Shown here one piece after another: positions 39,501 to 45,986 of a DNA stretch of 64,000 bases. Position 1 is the first letter of the stretch, and every line of letters begins with the position of its first letter. Where the stretch lies: assembly GCF_003112675.1 (NCBI RefSeq), contig NZ_BFAY01000007.1:186001-250000 (forward strand). The letters run 5' to 3'. The stretch is from Leptospira johnsonii. GTDB taxonomy: Bacteria > Spirochaetota > Leptospiria > Leptospirales > Leptospiraceae. Both the position numbers and the translations under genes were made by a program. The notes under the pieces were generated by a model. The model saw nothing but the letters and a program-made list of their open reading frames with translations, had not been told where the DNA came from and searched no databases.

Positions 39501-40766
39501 GCTTACAGAAATCGGATCTAAGTTTTCCGTATCCCAAGATGTAAGTTTAGAAACGGAAAATCTTTGGCTGTCCATATTTCCCAGAACACGGACCATTTCG
39601 GGACTTCCATCTCCATCCAGATCCGCAGGAACTGCGAAAGACATCTCCACACCATTCGTACAAATATCCTGATAGTTCTCGATCCCAATTTGGCAGAGAG
39701 AAGGAGCACTGTATTTACTTGCAACAATACAACCCCAATCCGCAGTGCAGGCACAGAATGCTGCGGTGGTCTCACAAGCGGACCTTACACTCGGATCTGA
39801 GGCTCTATAAGAATTTTGGAATGTTTTTCCGGAAGATTTTACGTACTGAGCTTGATTCGACCTGCTCGAATAAGAAAACAAGATCGGTTTATAATTTTTA
39901 CGATGAAAGGAAGAAAGAAATACCTCTCCATCGATAGTATTATAATCGAACTCATATACTTCACTTAAGTTCTCTGAGCCTGAAGAATCCTTTGCATATA
40001 CTTCAATTTTTTCTAATCTTTTCTTTCGAGAAAGAGATTTGGTCAGTGAGAAGATCTTTTCTCCGAATCTTTCGGAGCGGTTTTCGTAGATAAAAAGTAT
40101 TCTTGCGTTTCCTCTGGCATATACGATCTCTTTAGGCAAAACATCCGCAGATTGTAAATTTTCCGGATCGTATTGTATATCATACCCGTTCCCGAATCTA
40201 TCTCTGACCTTATCCAAATAAAAAGCGATAGGAACTCCATCGCCATCCAATCTGGAATTCGATCCCCCGGAAAAGTTTTTGCCGTATTCGTAAATGATCC
40301 CGTTTTTATCTCGGAGCTTCCAGGCAGACCCATCGAACTCAGCCTTAGAGAAACTTTCGAATTTGAATCGATAGTTTCCGTTAGTATCTGAAATCATCTC
40401 ACCGAATTGAGAAGATATGTATCCATCGGAAGAAGTGTAGTGAACTCCCAGATTTGGATTTTTAGAGATCTGAGGGAAACCGCTCAAGGACCAACCCTTC
40501 CCCAAGATCCCTGAACCTGAGCCGGAATATTGAATACTGATACCAGGAACCACATCTCTAGTTCCGGGAGGGACCTGGATAGAAAGCGAAAATCCAGGTT
40601 TGCCATAGGAGTTTACACTAACGTCCGGAAATGGAAGAGGAATCTCGGTCTCTAATCCAAAAAATGTGGAGAAAAAAGAATATATCGGGCGAAGAGGATT
40701 CCAGGCCAAAAGCAAGATTGCACTACAAAATATAAGAATTACATAATATTTTCCGGTCCTAAACAT
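33567..40766 (-). CDS. giant SpvB/VCBS/RHS-repeat protein with hydrophobic C-terminal tail
   Basis: 2399 residues. In order: a signal-anchor (YYVILIFCSAILLLAW); an SpvB/TcaC-like domain (about 40-330, IQYSGSGSGILGKGWSLSGF); at least nine VCBS/FG-GAP calcium-type motifs (DLDGDGSPE, DFNGDGKTD, DVNGDGKID and so on, about 380-855); YD/RHS repeats (about 1330-1760, YDLAGRISEI, YDSLGRVSQV); an unusual hydrophobic insert near 1850-1890; and the RHS core (LYYFKARYYDPIIGRFLQAD near 2020). After the core come about 350 residues, of which 170 are Ala/Gly/Val-rich and membrane-like (2105-2272). RHS shells usually encapsulate a C-terminal effector, and a pore-former would fit this tail. The gene is coupled to a lipoprotein (ATGA). 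Confidence 0.9.
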   Translation of the reverse strand: MFRTGKYYVILIFCSAILLLAWNPLRPIYSFFSTFFGLETEIPLPFPDVSVNSYGKPGFSLSIQVPPGTRDVVPGISIQYSGSGSGILGKGWSLSGFPQISKNPNLGVHYTSSDGYISSQFGEMISDTNGNYRFKFESFSKAEFDGSAWKLRDKNGIIYEYGKNFSGGSNSRLDGDGVPIAFYLDKVRDRFGNGYDIQYDPENLQSADVLPKEIVYARGNARILFIYENRSERFGEKIFSLTKSLSRKKRLEKIEVYAKDSSGSENLSEVYEFDYNTIDGEVFLSSFHRKNYKPILFSYSSRSNQAQYVKSSGKTFQNSYRASDPSVRSACETTAAFCACTADWGCIVASKYSAPSLCQIGIENYQDICTNGVEMSFAVPADLDGDGSPEMVRVLGNMDSQRFSVSKLTSWDTENLDPISVSGESKGNPIGVTTEGKIFPGDFNGDGKTDFLVLKSNGAKGIVYYGPDLNSVEYSELIAENLQESKPYHFLADVNGDGKIDFLQAKTSTKIQIYLSTGSGFQKSQLLNITDPGNSFQGFVDMDRNGIPDLLRISGTSDPRLILTFYDFKNGNLIELEETEISRSSFGNDGDQFISDLNGDGYPDFAFFSGATSQGTIHYYPFDGRRFRTNGGSAFQTVEVNGAYASKQKQSSSGSSQPYMEIDLTGDGIKDRVTYNYSDLTNPYFIVEVYDTSQTNYLPGFSLYWNQDLAQDLNGDGVPDILRANVSSTEEPDNEDSDSLPQTVTVRNFSVNITNITYYEISIDLKNYLPSANPSGSSSDNAYFNWRNRKEFIDLNGDGRADFLRYDSSGSRLIVSYSNTDSDGNLFYSADGDESWVTGGYLLPLDINGDGKPELLGLNGEKKPFQYPVASSIPFVNTIGVRQFPYESNLELHLLRFRSEIPSGLLTKIENGSYVSDGDVSVQLEYSLSKNHPTANGLGLYDPDHPEILPFVFPDFLTVKLSQKAGTTVLGENSYKYFSSRFYRGGFRNSGYLGFQKIEEANAISNYITETKYDSPFLEAVGTPRAQTKFRNGIKVSEWYKNIQKSNSSNGGIQILESDCLENVYRAGKLFQSSTVSKTYDTYGNMIRKDTSINGTTASEKVSYLNDWNEGVLGKPTDIQVLKNGELVSHRIIEYSNFQISAVKEEMSPGVWKTEAIQAYDSYGNPNLVKESNGNLITVEYDPILHKFPIKMTNGLGQVTLKTYDFANGLELSSTAENGEISRTEYDSQGRAVKSYLPGESDWSEKIEYENTGDLENQLVRKIFRRSNGETLQEDLSNNITKISKRRSSLVNGYVLVEETRRNLEGQVTRKIDPYLEGSNPFSWTDYTYDAEGNQVRSERNDGTVIESETEGLISKTRELLNGNLIKETIEEKNALGQVISSTQQGKTTRYSYDLAGRISEIIDPENGTTTIETDFGGRKTKVISPDSGKIEYEYDPNTGKLSKQKYQNGSSIQYAYDSLGRVSQVKGDSPETGAVYYSYEYDDPEKENGIGRLTKVTDPLGTTEFGYDLRGNQNLVVKKLTEEDLEFVIRKKYNLQNQIEETVYPDGSIAKNLYSEAGFLSGITLTPGDGSGSDFPVVQYQGPILEDGELKIQRQLGNGVRTDIYYDLIKRRPSRFVSVKDTEIYQSIEYNYDQFGNYLSILDKKNPSRTQNFQYDSVNRLVSASGVYGTEEYTYSDSGKLLQKGNLFYSYENPSHKNAVTKVTGQNQSYQYSYDGSGNIISKNGESFRYDPFQKLKEIKTEDQDSIRFDYDFSGTRIRKTKSSDSSKTISLGGLYEVVISPGKSPQHTLYFRGNSGDLVAQWTRADAVLVSYQGDRIFSRTSGIETVWKTLAWAAKDNSIRGIKYLFLMPGTNLGFLYITILLGLGFGFISFREGLWRSVLKFTSPILIVSFSNCSVLIPNSNGNPPWLLPPQFDSNTPNVNTPFEPGGPGSGAGLPVGGFLFLHPDHLGSITMATDGNGNRIAGGDQGGASHISYKPYGEIQRNDSSGPDVFRYKYNGQEEDKETGLYYFKARYYDPIIGRFLQADSVMDTTRPMGMDLYMYTEGNPVRYTDPSGNSILSSFLERNGLGFLNFNLSLSTFFRNAFYVSSQRWSDAGAGIAMALNPVGMIGTAFGAGAVASMAGVTAAATGLGLAIGAGMGASAAATIIALNSVGSMGLGLNASSLGSISAATSIGTTIGAAALAGAAALTLGFTLATVAAATGIATASLVSALAASAAGVAVLVALGALAIASILAITALTVAVGTALFVIAMIPITAMFALGVGMGIVGATLSPFTLQAYVAGGYSKSSFNNIHWDEKNARIAACYSVAGQMLAVTGFYGYLGYTAVTAQAAIIKDIVTYGGYALTGKSVLEQDWGSAGTDLLSYGIKLIWDKDLPLGLIVKAGNATQQTCGGTL

Positions 40767-40902
40767 TAGCTTGCCAAATCCTTCTCTAAATTTCCGGATT
40801 TTTGTTCCGGAACGGAATTAGCCGAGCTGTGAGCACATCACCTAAAGGTGATTTTTATATTTAATAGCACTAACGCGTTTAAAATTTCCCATGTCAAACA
40901 CA

Positions 40903-40923
40903 AATATCCCAATTCGGGATATT
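40903..40923. promoter_or_regulatory. operator-like inverted repeat, copy 1
   Basis: Perfect: AATATCCC, spacer AATTC, GGGATATT. It sits in the divergent region between rhs and the gene at 41204. Copies 2 and 3 keep the half-site and the AATT-containing 5-base spacer. Confidence 0.6.
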
Positions 40924-40953
40924 AAAAATCACAATTTTCACATTCTTTTTTCA

Positions 40954-40974
40954 AATATCCCGAATTAGGATTCA
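40954..40974. promoter_or_regulatory. operator-like inverted repeat, copy 2
   Basis: Left half AATATCCC is exact, the spacer is GAATT, and the right half is degenerate (AGGATTCA). Its centre is 51 bases from copy 1, close to five helical turns. Confidence 0.5.
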
Positions 40975-41071
40975 CTTGAATTGCTTATTTCTTAATCTGA
41001 ATCTATATTCCGCATGAATCCTAAGATCAAATAAAAATAAAGAGATCACAAACAGAACATACAATATTTAA

Positions 41072-41092
41072 AATATACTAAATTGGGATATT
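41072..41092. promoter_or_regulatory. operator-like inverted repeat, copy 3
   Basis: Left half AATATACT has two changes, the spacer is AAATT, and the right half GGGATATT is exact. It lies about 110 bases upstream of the plus-strand operon. Confidence 0.55.
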
Positions 41093-41203
41093 TTGAAGAG
41101 ATTCAAAATAATTTTCTTTCTTTTTACTCGAAGAAGCCACATCCCATCCATATAAGGCTCGGTCCATATTTTTCTTTCGACCTTTCTCAGCTGAAACACG
41201 TTT

Positions 41204-42073
41204 ATGCACAAAAAATTAATCTTTGTTTTTTGCGGGATCTTCTTCTTTCCCTCTTATCTTTTCGCCTCTGAAATTCTATTCAAGAATGGAGATGCATTTA
41301 TCACGGAAGAAGTTTCGGAAGAACCAGATTACATCTTCCTTTCCTGGAAGGAGAAAAAATACAAGATCCCTAGATCGGAACTCCAACGAATAGACCCCAG
41401 GAAGAAGGGCCCGGATTCTTCATATCGTTATTCCGAATTCAAACTAACCGATGGAACCCAACTCAAAGGGATCTTGATCGAAAAAAGAGAAAATAAACTC
41501 ATTCTAAAGACGGAACTGGGTTTTGTAGAATTGGACAAAAGTAAAGTCCTTTATCTGAATTTTGACGAACTCACATCAGAACCACCGATTATCCCCGAAC
41601 AATTTCTATTAGAATCTTTTAAACAAAGAGAATGGAGAATTGGATTGTTCGGTTCGGGATATTATTCTTGGGGCGCATGGGGACAAGCATTCCCTATCAC
41701 CTATGGAGGAGGAGCATTCTTAGAAAGAGATGCAAGTTCCAAGTTTTGGTTTTATGGAATTTTTTCCGAGGTTTCTCTTGGAAAAGGTAAGAATGGGAAC
41801 CTGTACATTTGGAGCCAATCCGCTTATCTTGGAAAATATTACGGGCCTTCTTCTCCTTATTGGTTGGTGGGTGCGGGTTTCAGCAATTTGGTCCGATCGG
41901 GAGACGAAAAGATCTCTGCGATCAATCCCGATTTAATTTTTGAATTCGGTTGGAATTGGCAGACAGAGCCAAGATCTGCCTTACGGATCGGAATTCGATC
42001 TCAATGTAGTATGGAAGAAGGTTCCAATTTCTGTAGGTCAGGGCTCCGACTCTCTTGGGGGTTTGCAATATGA
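41204..42073 (+). CDS. exported protein with probable outer-membrane barrel-like C-terminus
   Basis: 289 residues. A signal peptide (LIFVFCGIFFFPSYLFAS) is followed by a beta-rich N-terminal domain repeating the idea 'ligand - element - effect' (EILFKNGDAFITEEVSEEPD, then FKLTDGTQLKGILIEKREN). Two similar short sheets of this kind resemble SH3- or Sm-like barrels. From residue 145 the chain alternates Gly, Tyr and Trp (FGSGYYSWGAWGQAFPITYG), as in small outer-membrane barrels. It ends with LRLSWGFAI. Function unknown. The gene overlaps the Kelch lipoprotein by four bases and is first in a three-gene operon. Confidence 0.68.
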   Translation: MHKKLIFVFCGIFFFPSYLFASEILFKNGDAFITEEVSEEPDYIFLSWKEKKYKIPRSELQRIDPRKKGPDSSYRYSEFKLTDGTQLKGILIEKRENKLILKTELGFVELDKSKVLYLNFDELTSEPPIIPEQFLLESFKQREWRIGLFGSGYYSWGAWGQAFPITYGGGAFLERDASSKFWFYGIFSEVSLGKGKNGNLYIWSQSAYLGKYYGPSSPYWLVGAGFSNLVRSGDEKISAINPDLIFEFGWNWQTEPRSALRIGIRSQCSMEEGSNFCRSGLRLSWGFAI

Positions 42074-43431
42074 GGACAATATATTCCATTTTTATAATTC
42101 TTTTTCTAATCCTACACTTTTGTTTTTGCACAGTCTCAGGTTTGTCTGAAATTTTAGGAGAAGAATCCTCCAGAGCCGAATTTGCATTTGTAGCCAAACT
42201 AGGCCCGAATTCAGCGGTTCTTTCTTGGAATTGTTCGAAAGCCTCCAAAGGAACAATGTATACGAGCGATGGCATAGTCCTGAGCATCCAGCCTTCCAAA
42301 ACTCATTTTTTAGAATGGAAACATTTAACTTCAAATACTCTTTACAGAGTGATCTTAACCTGCGGATCTCAAAAGGTAGAAGAAGGTAGTATTTTAGAAT
42401 TCACAACCTGGATCTCGAACGATCCTCCCAAAACAAGAGGGATTTGGATCTTAGGCGGGATCGGTAACGATGGGCTACCTATCAAAGAGGTAGATCTATT
42501 TGATCCTGTAACTGATACTTGGTATTCTTCCATTACGTCCGTTCCGAGCCCTCGTATCTTTGCATCTATCCTACATCATAAAAATAGAATATATTTGATC
42601 GGAGGTATGGAGAATATTTCCGGGACCTATGTTTCTTCTTCCAAGGTAGAAGTGTATGATCCATATGCAGATCTATGGGAGACAAAGGTTTCTTTGCCTT
42701 CCGGGTCTATCGGCGCAGTAGCAGGTTCCGTGGGAGATGAGATCTATATTCTTTCCGGTTCGAATTCTACGGATATAACAAATGGTCCCGTATTTAATAC
42801 AATTCTAAAGTTCTATCCGGAGCTTGGAGTAAACGGCCAATGGATTTCTTTTTCTTCTGCATCTACTATATTTAGCAGAGTAGATATGTTCGGTTGCGCT
42901 ATCAACGGTGTTATTTTTTATACAGGTGGAAGGACCTATAATAGCGGAAGTGCAAACTCCAGCACGGATGGTTTTGCTGCTTCTGCAAATACGACCACTT
43001 CTTTTGGCGAACCAAGTTTAGGAGAATCCAAACATGGCGCAGGAGGAGTTTGTATTTTACCTTCTTCTCAAGATCCTTTTCCTGCGGATGGAGTTTTCTT
43101 TGCAGTTGTAGGAGGATCGACCGGTTCCGGAAATGTGTTCCAACCTGCGACTTCCATCATTCCAACAAATCGGACAGAGTTTTACCAATTAGGTTCTTCT
43201 TCCTTTTCTTTGGGTCCGAGTCTCCCTAACTCTCTATATTTTCCAGCTGTCCAAACTTCTTACGAGACTCGTAAAATTTTTTCCTTCGGCGGAGCTTCTT
43301 CCATCAATATTCCGGAAGATACTGTATATTCTTTGGATTCAGGAAATCCGCTTGGGTCCGCATGGGCGGCTCATACGTCGACTATGCCAAGAAGAAGATA
43401 TGCGCATAAAGCGGTTCGGATCGACAGATGA
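42070..43431 (+). CDS. Kelch-repeat lipoprotein
   Basis: 453 residues from the ATG at 42070, which overlaps the upstream stop (ATGA). A signal peptide (IFIILFLILHFCFC) ends in a Cys consistent with lipidation. A fibronectin-like sandwich (VAKLGPNSAVLSWNC, then LTSNTLYRVILTCGSQ) precedes a Kelch propeller. Blades show the GG pair and spaced Tyr/Trp: IWILGGIGNDG, FDPVTDTWYS, RIYLIGGMENISG and YDPYADLWET. Such propellers bind proteins or glycans at the surface. The partner is unknown but could be the barrel before it or the TPR protein after it. Confidence 0.83.
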   Translation: MRTIYSIFIILFLILHFCFCTVSGLSEILGEESSRAEFAFVAKLGPNSAVLSWNCSKASKGTMYTSDGIVLSIQPSKTHFLEWKHLTSNTLYRVILTCGSQKVEEGSILEFTTWISNDPPKTRGIWILGGIGNDGLPIKEVDLFDPVTDTWYSSITSVPSPRIFASILHHKNRIYLIGGMENISGTYVSSSKVEVYDPYADLWETKVSLPSGSIGAVAGSVGDEIYILSGSNSTDITNGPVFNTILKFYPELGVNGQWISFSSASTIFSRVDMFGCAINGVIFYTGGRTYNSGSANSSTDGFAASANTTTSFGEPSLGESKHGAGGVCILPSSQDPFPADGVFFAVVGGSTGSGNVFQPATSIIPTNRTEFYQLGSSSFSLGPSLPNSLYFPAVQTSYETRKIFSFGGASSINIPEDTVYSLDSGNPLGSAWAAHTSTMPRRRYAHKAVRIDR

Positions 43432-44042
43432 GAATAAAATTTTGCATATCTGCATTTTTTAGAATATTCATATTTTGTTTTCTATTAGCTTCTCCTTTGT
43501 TCTTATATTCAGAAGGAGAGCCAATGGAAAACGAATGGATCAAAGAAGGAAATATACTATTAGAATCCAAACAGTTCGAAGAAGCGGAACTATTAGCAAA
43601 TTCCATTTTAGGCTCGGATCCTTCCAACTCTAAGGCAGAATTTATACTGACCCAGGCATGGATCGGAATGGGCAAAGAGGAAAGGAAAAAAGGAAATTTT
43701 CAAAAGGCAAAAGAGTATTTAGGAAAAGCCTACGAGAAATGGCCTTTGAATGAAAATATCCGAAAGGAACTTGCAGAATTAGAAAATTCTCATCTTCAAT
43801 TCAAAAAATCGCCGATGCCGCTTAGAAACAATTCTCTCATTCAAAATGTTTACAATAAAAGCACGGAAGATTTAACTCTTAGTGTCAACCTTCTCCGCTT
43901 AGAAATTGAAAAACTAAAAACCGAATTGGAAACAGAAAGAAAAGAACACACGAAAGAGAAAAGTTGGGCCTGGGCCTATCTTCTTTTAGGCATTCAAATC
44001 GTAGTCCTATTTGGAATTTTTAGTAAAATTAGTAAATTATGA
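43428..44042 (+). CDS. TPR protein with C-terminal coiled coil and membrane helix
   Basis: 204 residues. A signal-like N-terminus (FFRIFIFCFLLASPLFLYS) precedes two or three tetratricopeptide units (WIKEGNILLESKQFEEAELL, then ERKKGNFQKAKEYLGKAYEK). A coiled coil (NLLRLEIEKLKTELETERKE) and a final membrane helix (AYLLLGIQIVVLFGIF) follow. It is probably an inner-membrane scaffold with the repeats in the periplasm. ATGA overlap with the Kelch gene makes it the third member of the operon. The short gap to the convergent ankyrin gene has no clear terminator. Confidence 0.72.
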   Translation: MRIKFCISAFFRIFIFCFLLASPLFLYSEGEPMENEWIKEGNILLESKQFEEAELLANSILGSDPSNSKAEFILTQAWIGMGKEERKKGNFQKAKEYLGKAYEKWPLNENIRKELAELENSHLQFKKSPMPLRNNSLIQNVYNKSTEDLTLSVNLLRLEIEKLKTELETERKEHTKEKSWAWAYLLLGIQIVVLFGIFSKISKL

Positions 44043-44090
44043 TCTATTAATATTCACAGTCGTTCGCAAAGGACGAAAACTTCGAAATAC

Positions 44091-44765
44091 CTAAGCGCTA
44101 AAGGCGACTCCTCTCTCCGCCGCGATCTCTCTGGCAGTTTTTCCATCTTCCGTTTTTAGATCCGGATTTGCTCCCTTCTTTAGAAGTAGAGAAACGATCT
44201 GCTCATTCCCTTGTCTGGAAGCTGCGATATGAAGCGGAGAAAAGCCTCCATCTTGGGTAAAATTTGGATCGGCACCATTCTCCAATAGCAACGCAACTGC
44301 ATCCGCTCTCCAAGAAGCCACTGCGGAATGTAATGCTGTATTACCGATCGAAAATTTACTTCTGGACTTAGCCTGGATGTCTGCGCCCTTCTCCAATAAA
44401 TATTGAATTATGGAAAGTCTTCCGAAATGAGATGCCAAATGTAAAGGTGTCCAACCATCAGGACTATAAGAATGAACGATACTCGAATTGGAGTTTACGA
44501 GTTCTTTGACACGATCCTCGTCTCCTAAAGCTGCCGCTTCGAATAGATTGAGCGGAATTCCCAGGGCAAGATACGAATTTACTATATCTTCTTTGCCGTA
44601 ATAAAGAGCGAATAGTAATGGAGTGATCCCTTCCGCATTTTGTTTGGAGGCTAGGTCCGGATTTTCTCTCAAAGAATAGATAACTTGGGCTTTATGACCG
44701 GCGGCGATCATTTGGAACATATCGGAACTCAAGGAATAGGCCTCCGAAAAACAACGAAGGATCAT
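44091..44765 (-). CDS. ankyrin-repeat protein
   Basis: 224 residues made almost entirely of ankyrin repeats: EGITPLLFALYYGKEDIVNS, DGWTPLHLASHFGRLSIIQY, IGNTALHSAVASWRADAVAL, GGFSPLHIAASRQGNEQIVS and a partial last unit DGKTAREIAAERG. No signal peptide or enzyme domain is seen, so a cytoplasmic protein-binding role is inferred. It follows the propeller lipoprotein by 59 bases on the same strand and could belong to the cobalamin riboswitch transcript. Confidence 0.85.
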   Translation of the reverse strand: MILRCFSEAYSLSSDMFQMIAAGHKAQVIYSLRENPDLASKQNAEGITPLLFALYYGKEDIVNSYLALGIPLNLFEAAALGDEDRVKELVNSNSSIVHSYSPDGWTPLHLASHFGRLSIIQYLLEKGADIQAKSRSKFSIGNTALHSAVASWRADAVALLLENGADPNFTQDGGFSPLHIAASRQGNEQIVSLLLKKGANPDLKTEDGKTAREIAAERGVAFSA

Positions 44766-44824
44766 CCATTCTTTTAGAGCTTTGTCAATCCGGTTTCGAC
44801 CTTAGGTCAAGAATTCTATTGGAA

Positions 44825-45985
44825 TTATTCTTTGAGTTGTATTAGGTCGAAAGGTTGGAGGTCCACTGAGATTGGAACCGGGGTTAAAAGCCGATTGTCT
44901 CTCGTATCGAACATGGTAACTCCTGGCTGAGTGAATTGAGTATTGGAAACGTAAAGAATCTCGTCGTCCCCGAGCAAGATTGTGGTCAAACTTGCATCGT
45001 AAGAAGAAGGAACAAAAAGTAAACTTGCCAGTTTCTGTCCTGTGCTTGGATTAAATACTTGTAATGTTTTATTGAAAGATGCATCCAGAACGCTTGCATA
45101 ACCCAACTGTTCGCTTTTGATCTGCACTCCGAGTATGTCCCCGCCTGCCGCAGTTTCCGGAAATAAAAAGCCAGAGCGAAAAGTACGGGAAGAAAGTCGA
45201 AATGCCACCACTCCCCCGTCAACTTGGCTTAAAAAACCCATTCTATTCGCAGCGGCAAAGACTATATGTGTCTCTCCGAAAAGTTCCAACATCTGGGGTT
45301 TACCCACCGGGTTCGGAACTGGAAATGTATAAGTGGAAACAATAGAATCCGTTACAGTATCTATTTCTAAAAGAAGGGATCCCCAAGGACCGGGAGGAAA
45401 ATACCCGCTCGGATCGTTTCGGTCCAACCTTTGTAATACCACAAAAAGACTCGTACCTACGATCTGCATTCCGGACATTTCAGGGAGATTATCAGGAATA
45501 GCACTTGGCTCGGAATATCCCCCCAGATCTATTTGTCCCAAATTCGCACCAGTCAAAGGATGAATGATCCTTAATATTCTAGATCCATAAAGTGATACAT
45601 AAGCCTTATTCTGACCGACGATCGCAATATCTGTCGGGTTTGTCCCGGAGCCCATGGACCATTCCGCCACGGTTTGGAACCCAAAATCCGGATCTAAAAC
45701 CTGAATGCTGTCCCTATTTAAACGATTTAGAATATACACTCTACCATTCCCGAATCTGGCTAGTGCATCCGAATGGATCGGCGTTAACCCAGGATAAGAA
45801 AGAAGAAGTTCCGGATTTAATACCTTAAATCTGCCCCCGCTTGCAAAGTCAGTGGTCACCACTCCTATATTGTTCGGAAGATTTGGAGTTAAGAATAAAG
45901 TATATAACGGTGGCCTTTCAATATCTCCACAGAAGGAAAAGAAAATAAGTAAAGCTGGAAGAATGGAAGGAAATCTATATCTCAT
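44825..45985 (-). CDS. YncE-like beta-propeller lipoprotein, BtuG-like by position
   Basis: 386 residues. The signal peptide (ILPALLIFFSFC) ends in a lipobox. The mature chain is a repeating propeller: GRVYILNRLNRDSIQVLDPD, then TNPTDIAIVGQNKAYVSLYG, ILRIIHPLTGANLGQIDLGG and later blades ending in EILYVSNTQFTQPGVTMFDT. About seven blades fit the length. GGGAGG lies seven bases before the ATG, and the start is one base from the stop of the TonB-dependent receptor, so both genes obey the cobalamin riboswitch. Bacteroides BtuG is a surface propeller lipoprotein that binds B12 and docks on BtuB; the same job is inferred here. Confidence 0.8.
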   Translation of the reverse strand: MRYRFPSILPALLIFFSFCGDIERPPLYTLFLTPNLPNNIGVVTTDFASGGRFKVLNPELLLSYPGLTPIHSDALARFGNGRVYILNRLNRDSIQVLDPDFGFQTVAEWSMGSGTNPTDIAIVGQNKAYVSLYGSRILRIIHPLTGANLGQIDLGGYSEPSAIPDNLPEMSGMQIVGTSLFVVLQRLDRNDPSGYFPPGPWGSLLLEIDTVTDSIVSTYTFPVPNPVGKPQMLELFGETHIVFAAANRMGFLSQVDGGVVAFRLSSRTFRSGFLFPETAAGGDILGVQIKSEQLGYASVLDASFNKTLQVFNPSTGQKLASLLFVPSSYDASLTTILLGDDEILYVSNTQFTQPGVTMFDTRDNRLLTPVPISVDLQPFDLIQLKE

Positions 45986-45986
45986 C

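Larger units (their letters stand above)
40767..41203. other. 437-base divergent intergenic region with operator repeats and hairpins
   Basis: It separates the rhs gene from the barrel-Kelch-TPR operon and is AT-rich. It holds three copies of a 21-bp inverted repeat (listed separately). Two hairpins lie close to rhs: TTCCGGA/TCCGGAA (40792-40812) and ATCACC-TAAA-GGTGAT followed by T's in plus orientation (40837-40856). No small gene was recognised. Confidence 0.7.

Noticed and set aside
38200..39650. Regularly spaced similar segments inside the RHS gene, considered as a CRISPR or tandem DNA repeat
   Set aside because: They are VCBS/FG-GAP protein motifs with varied codons and irregular spacing, in frame throughout.
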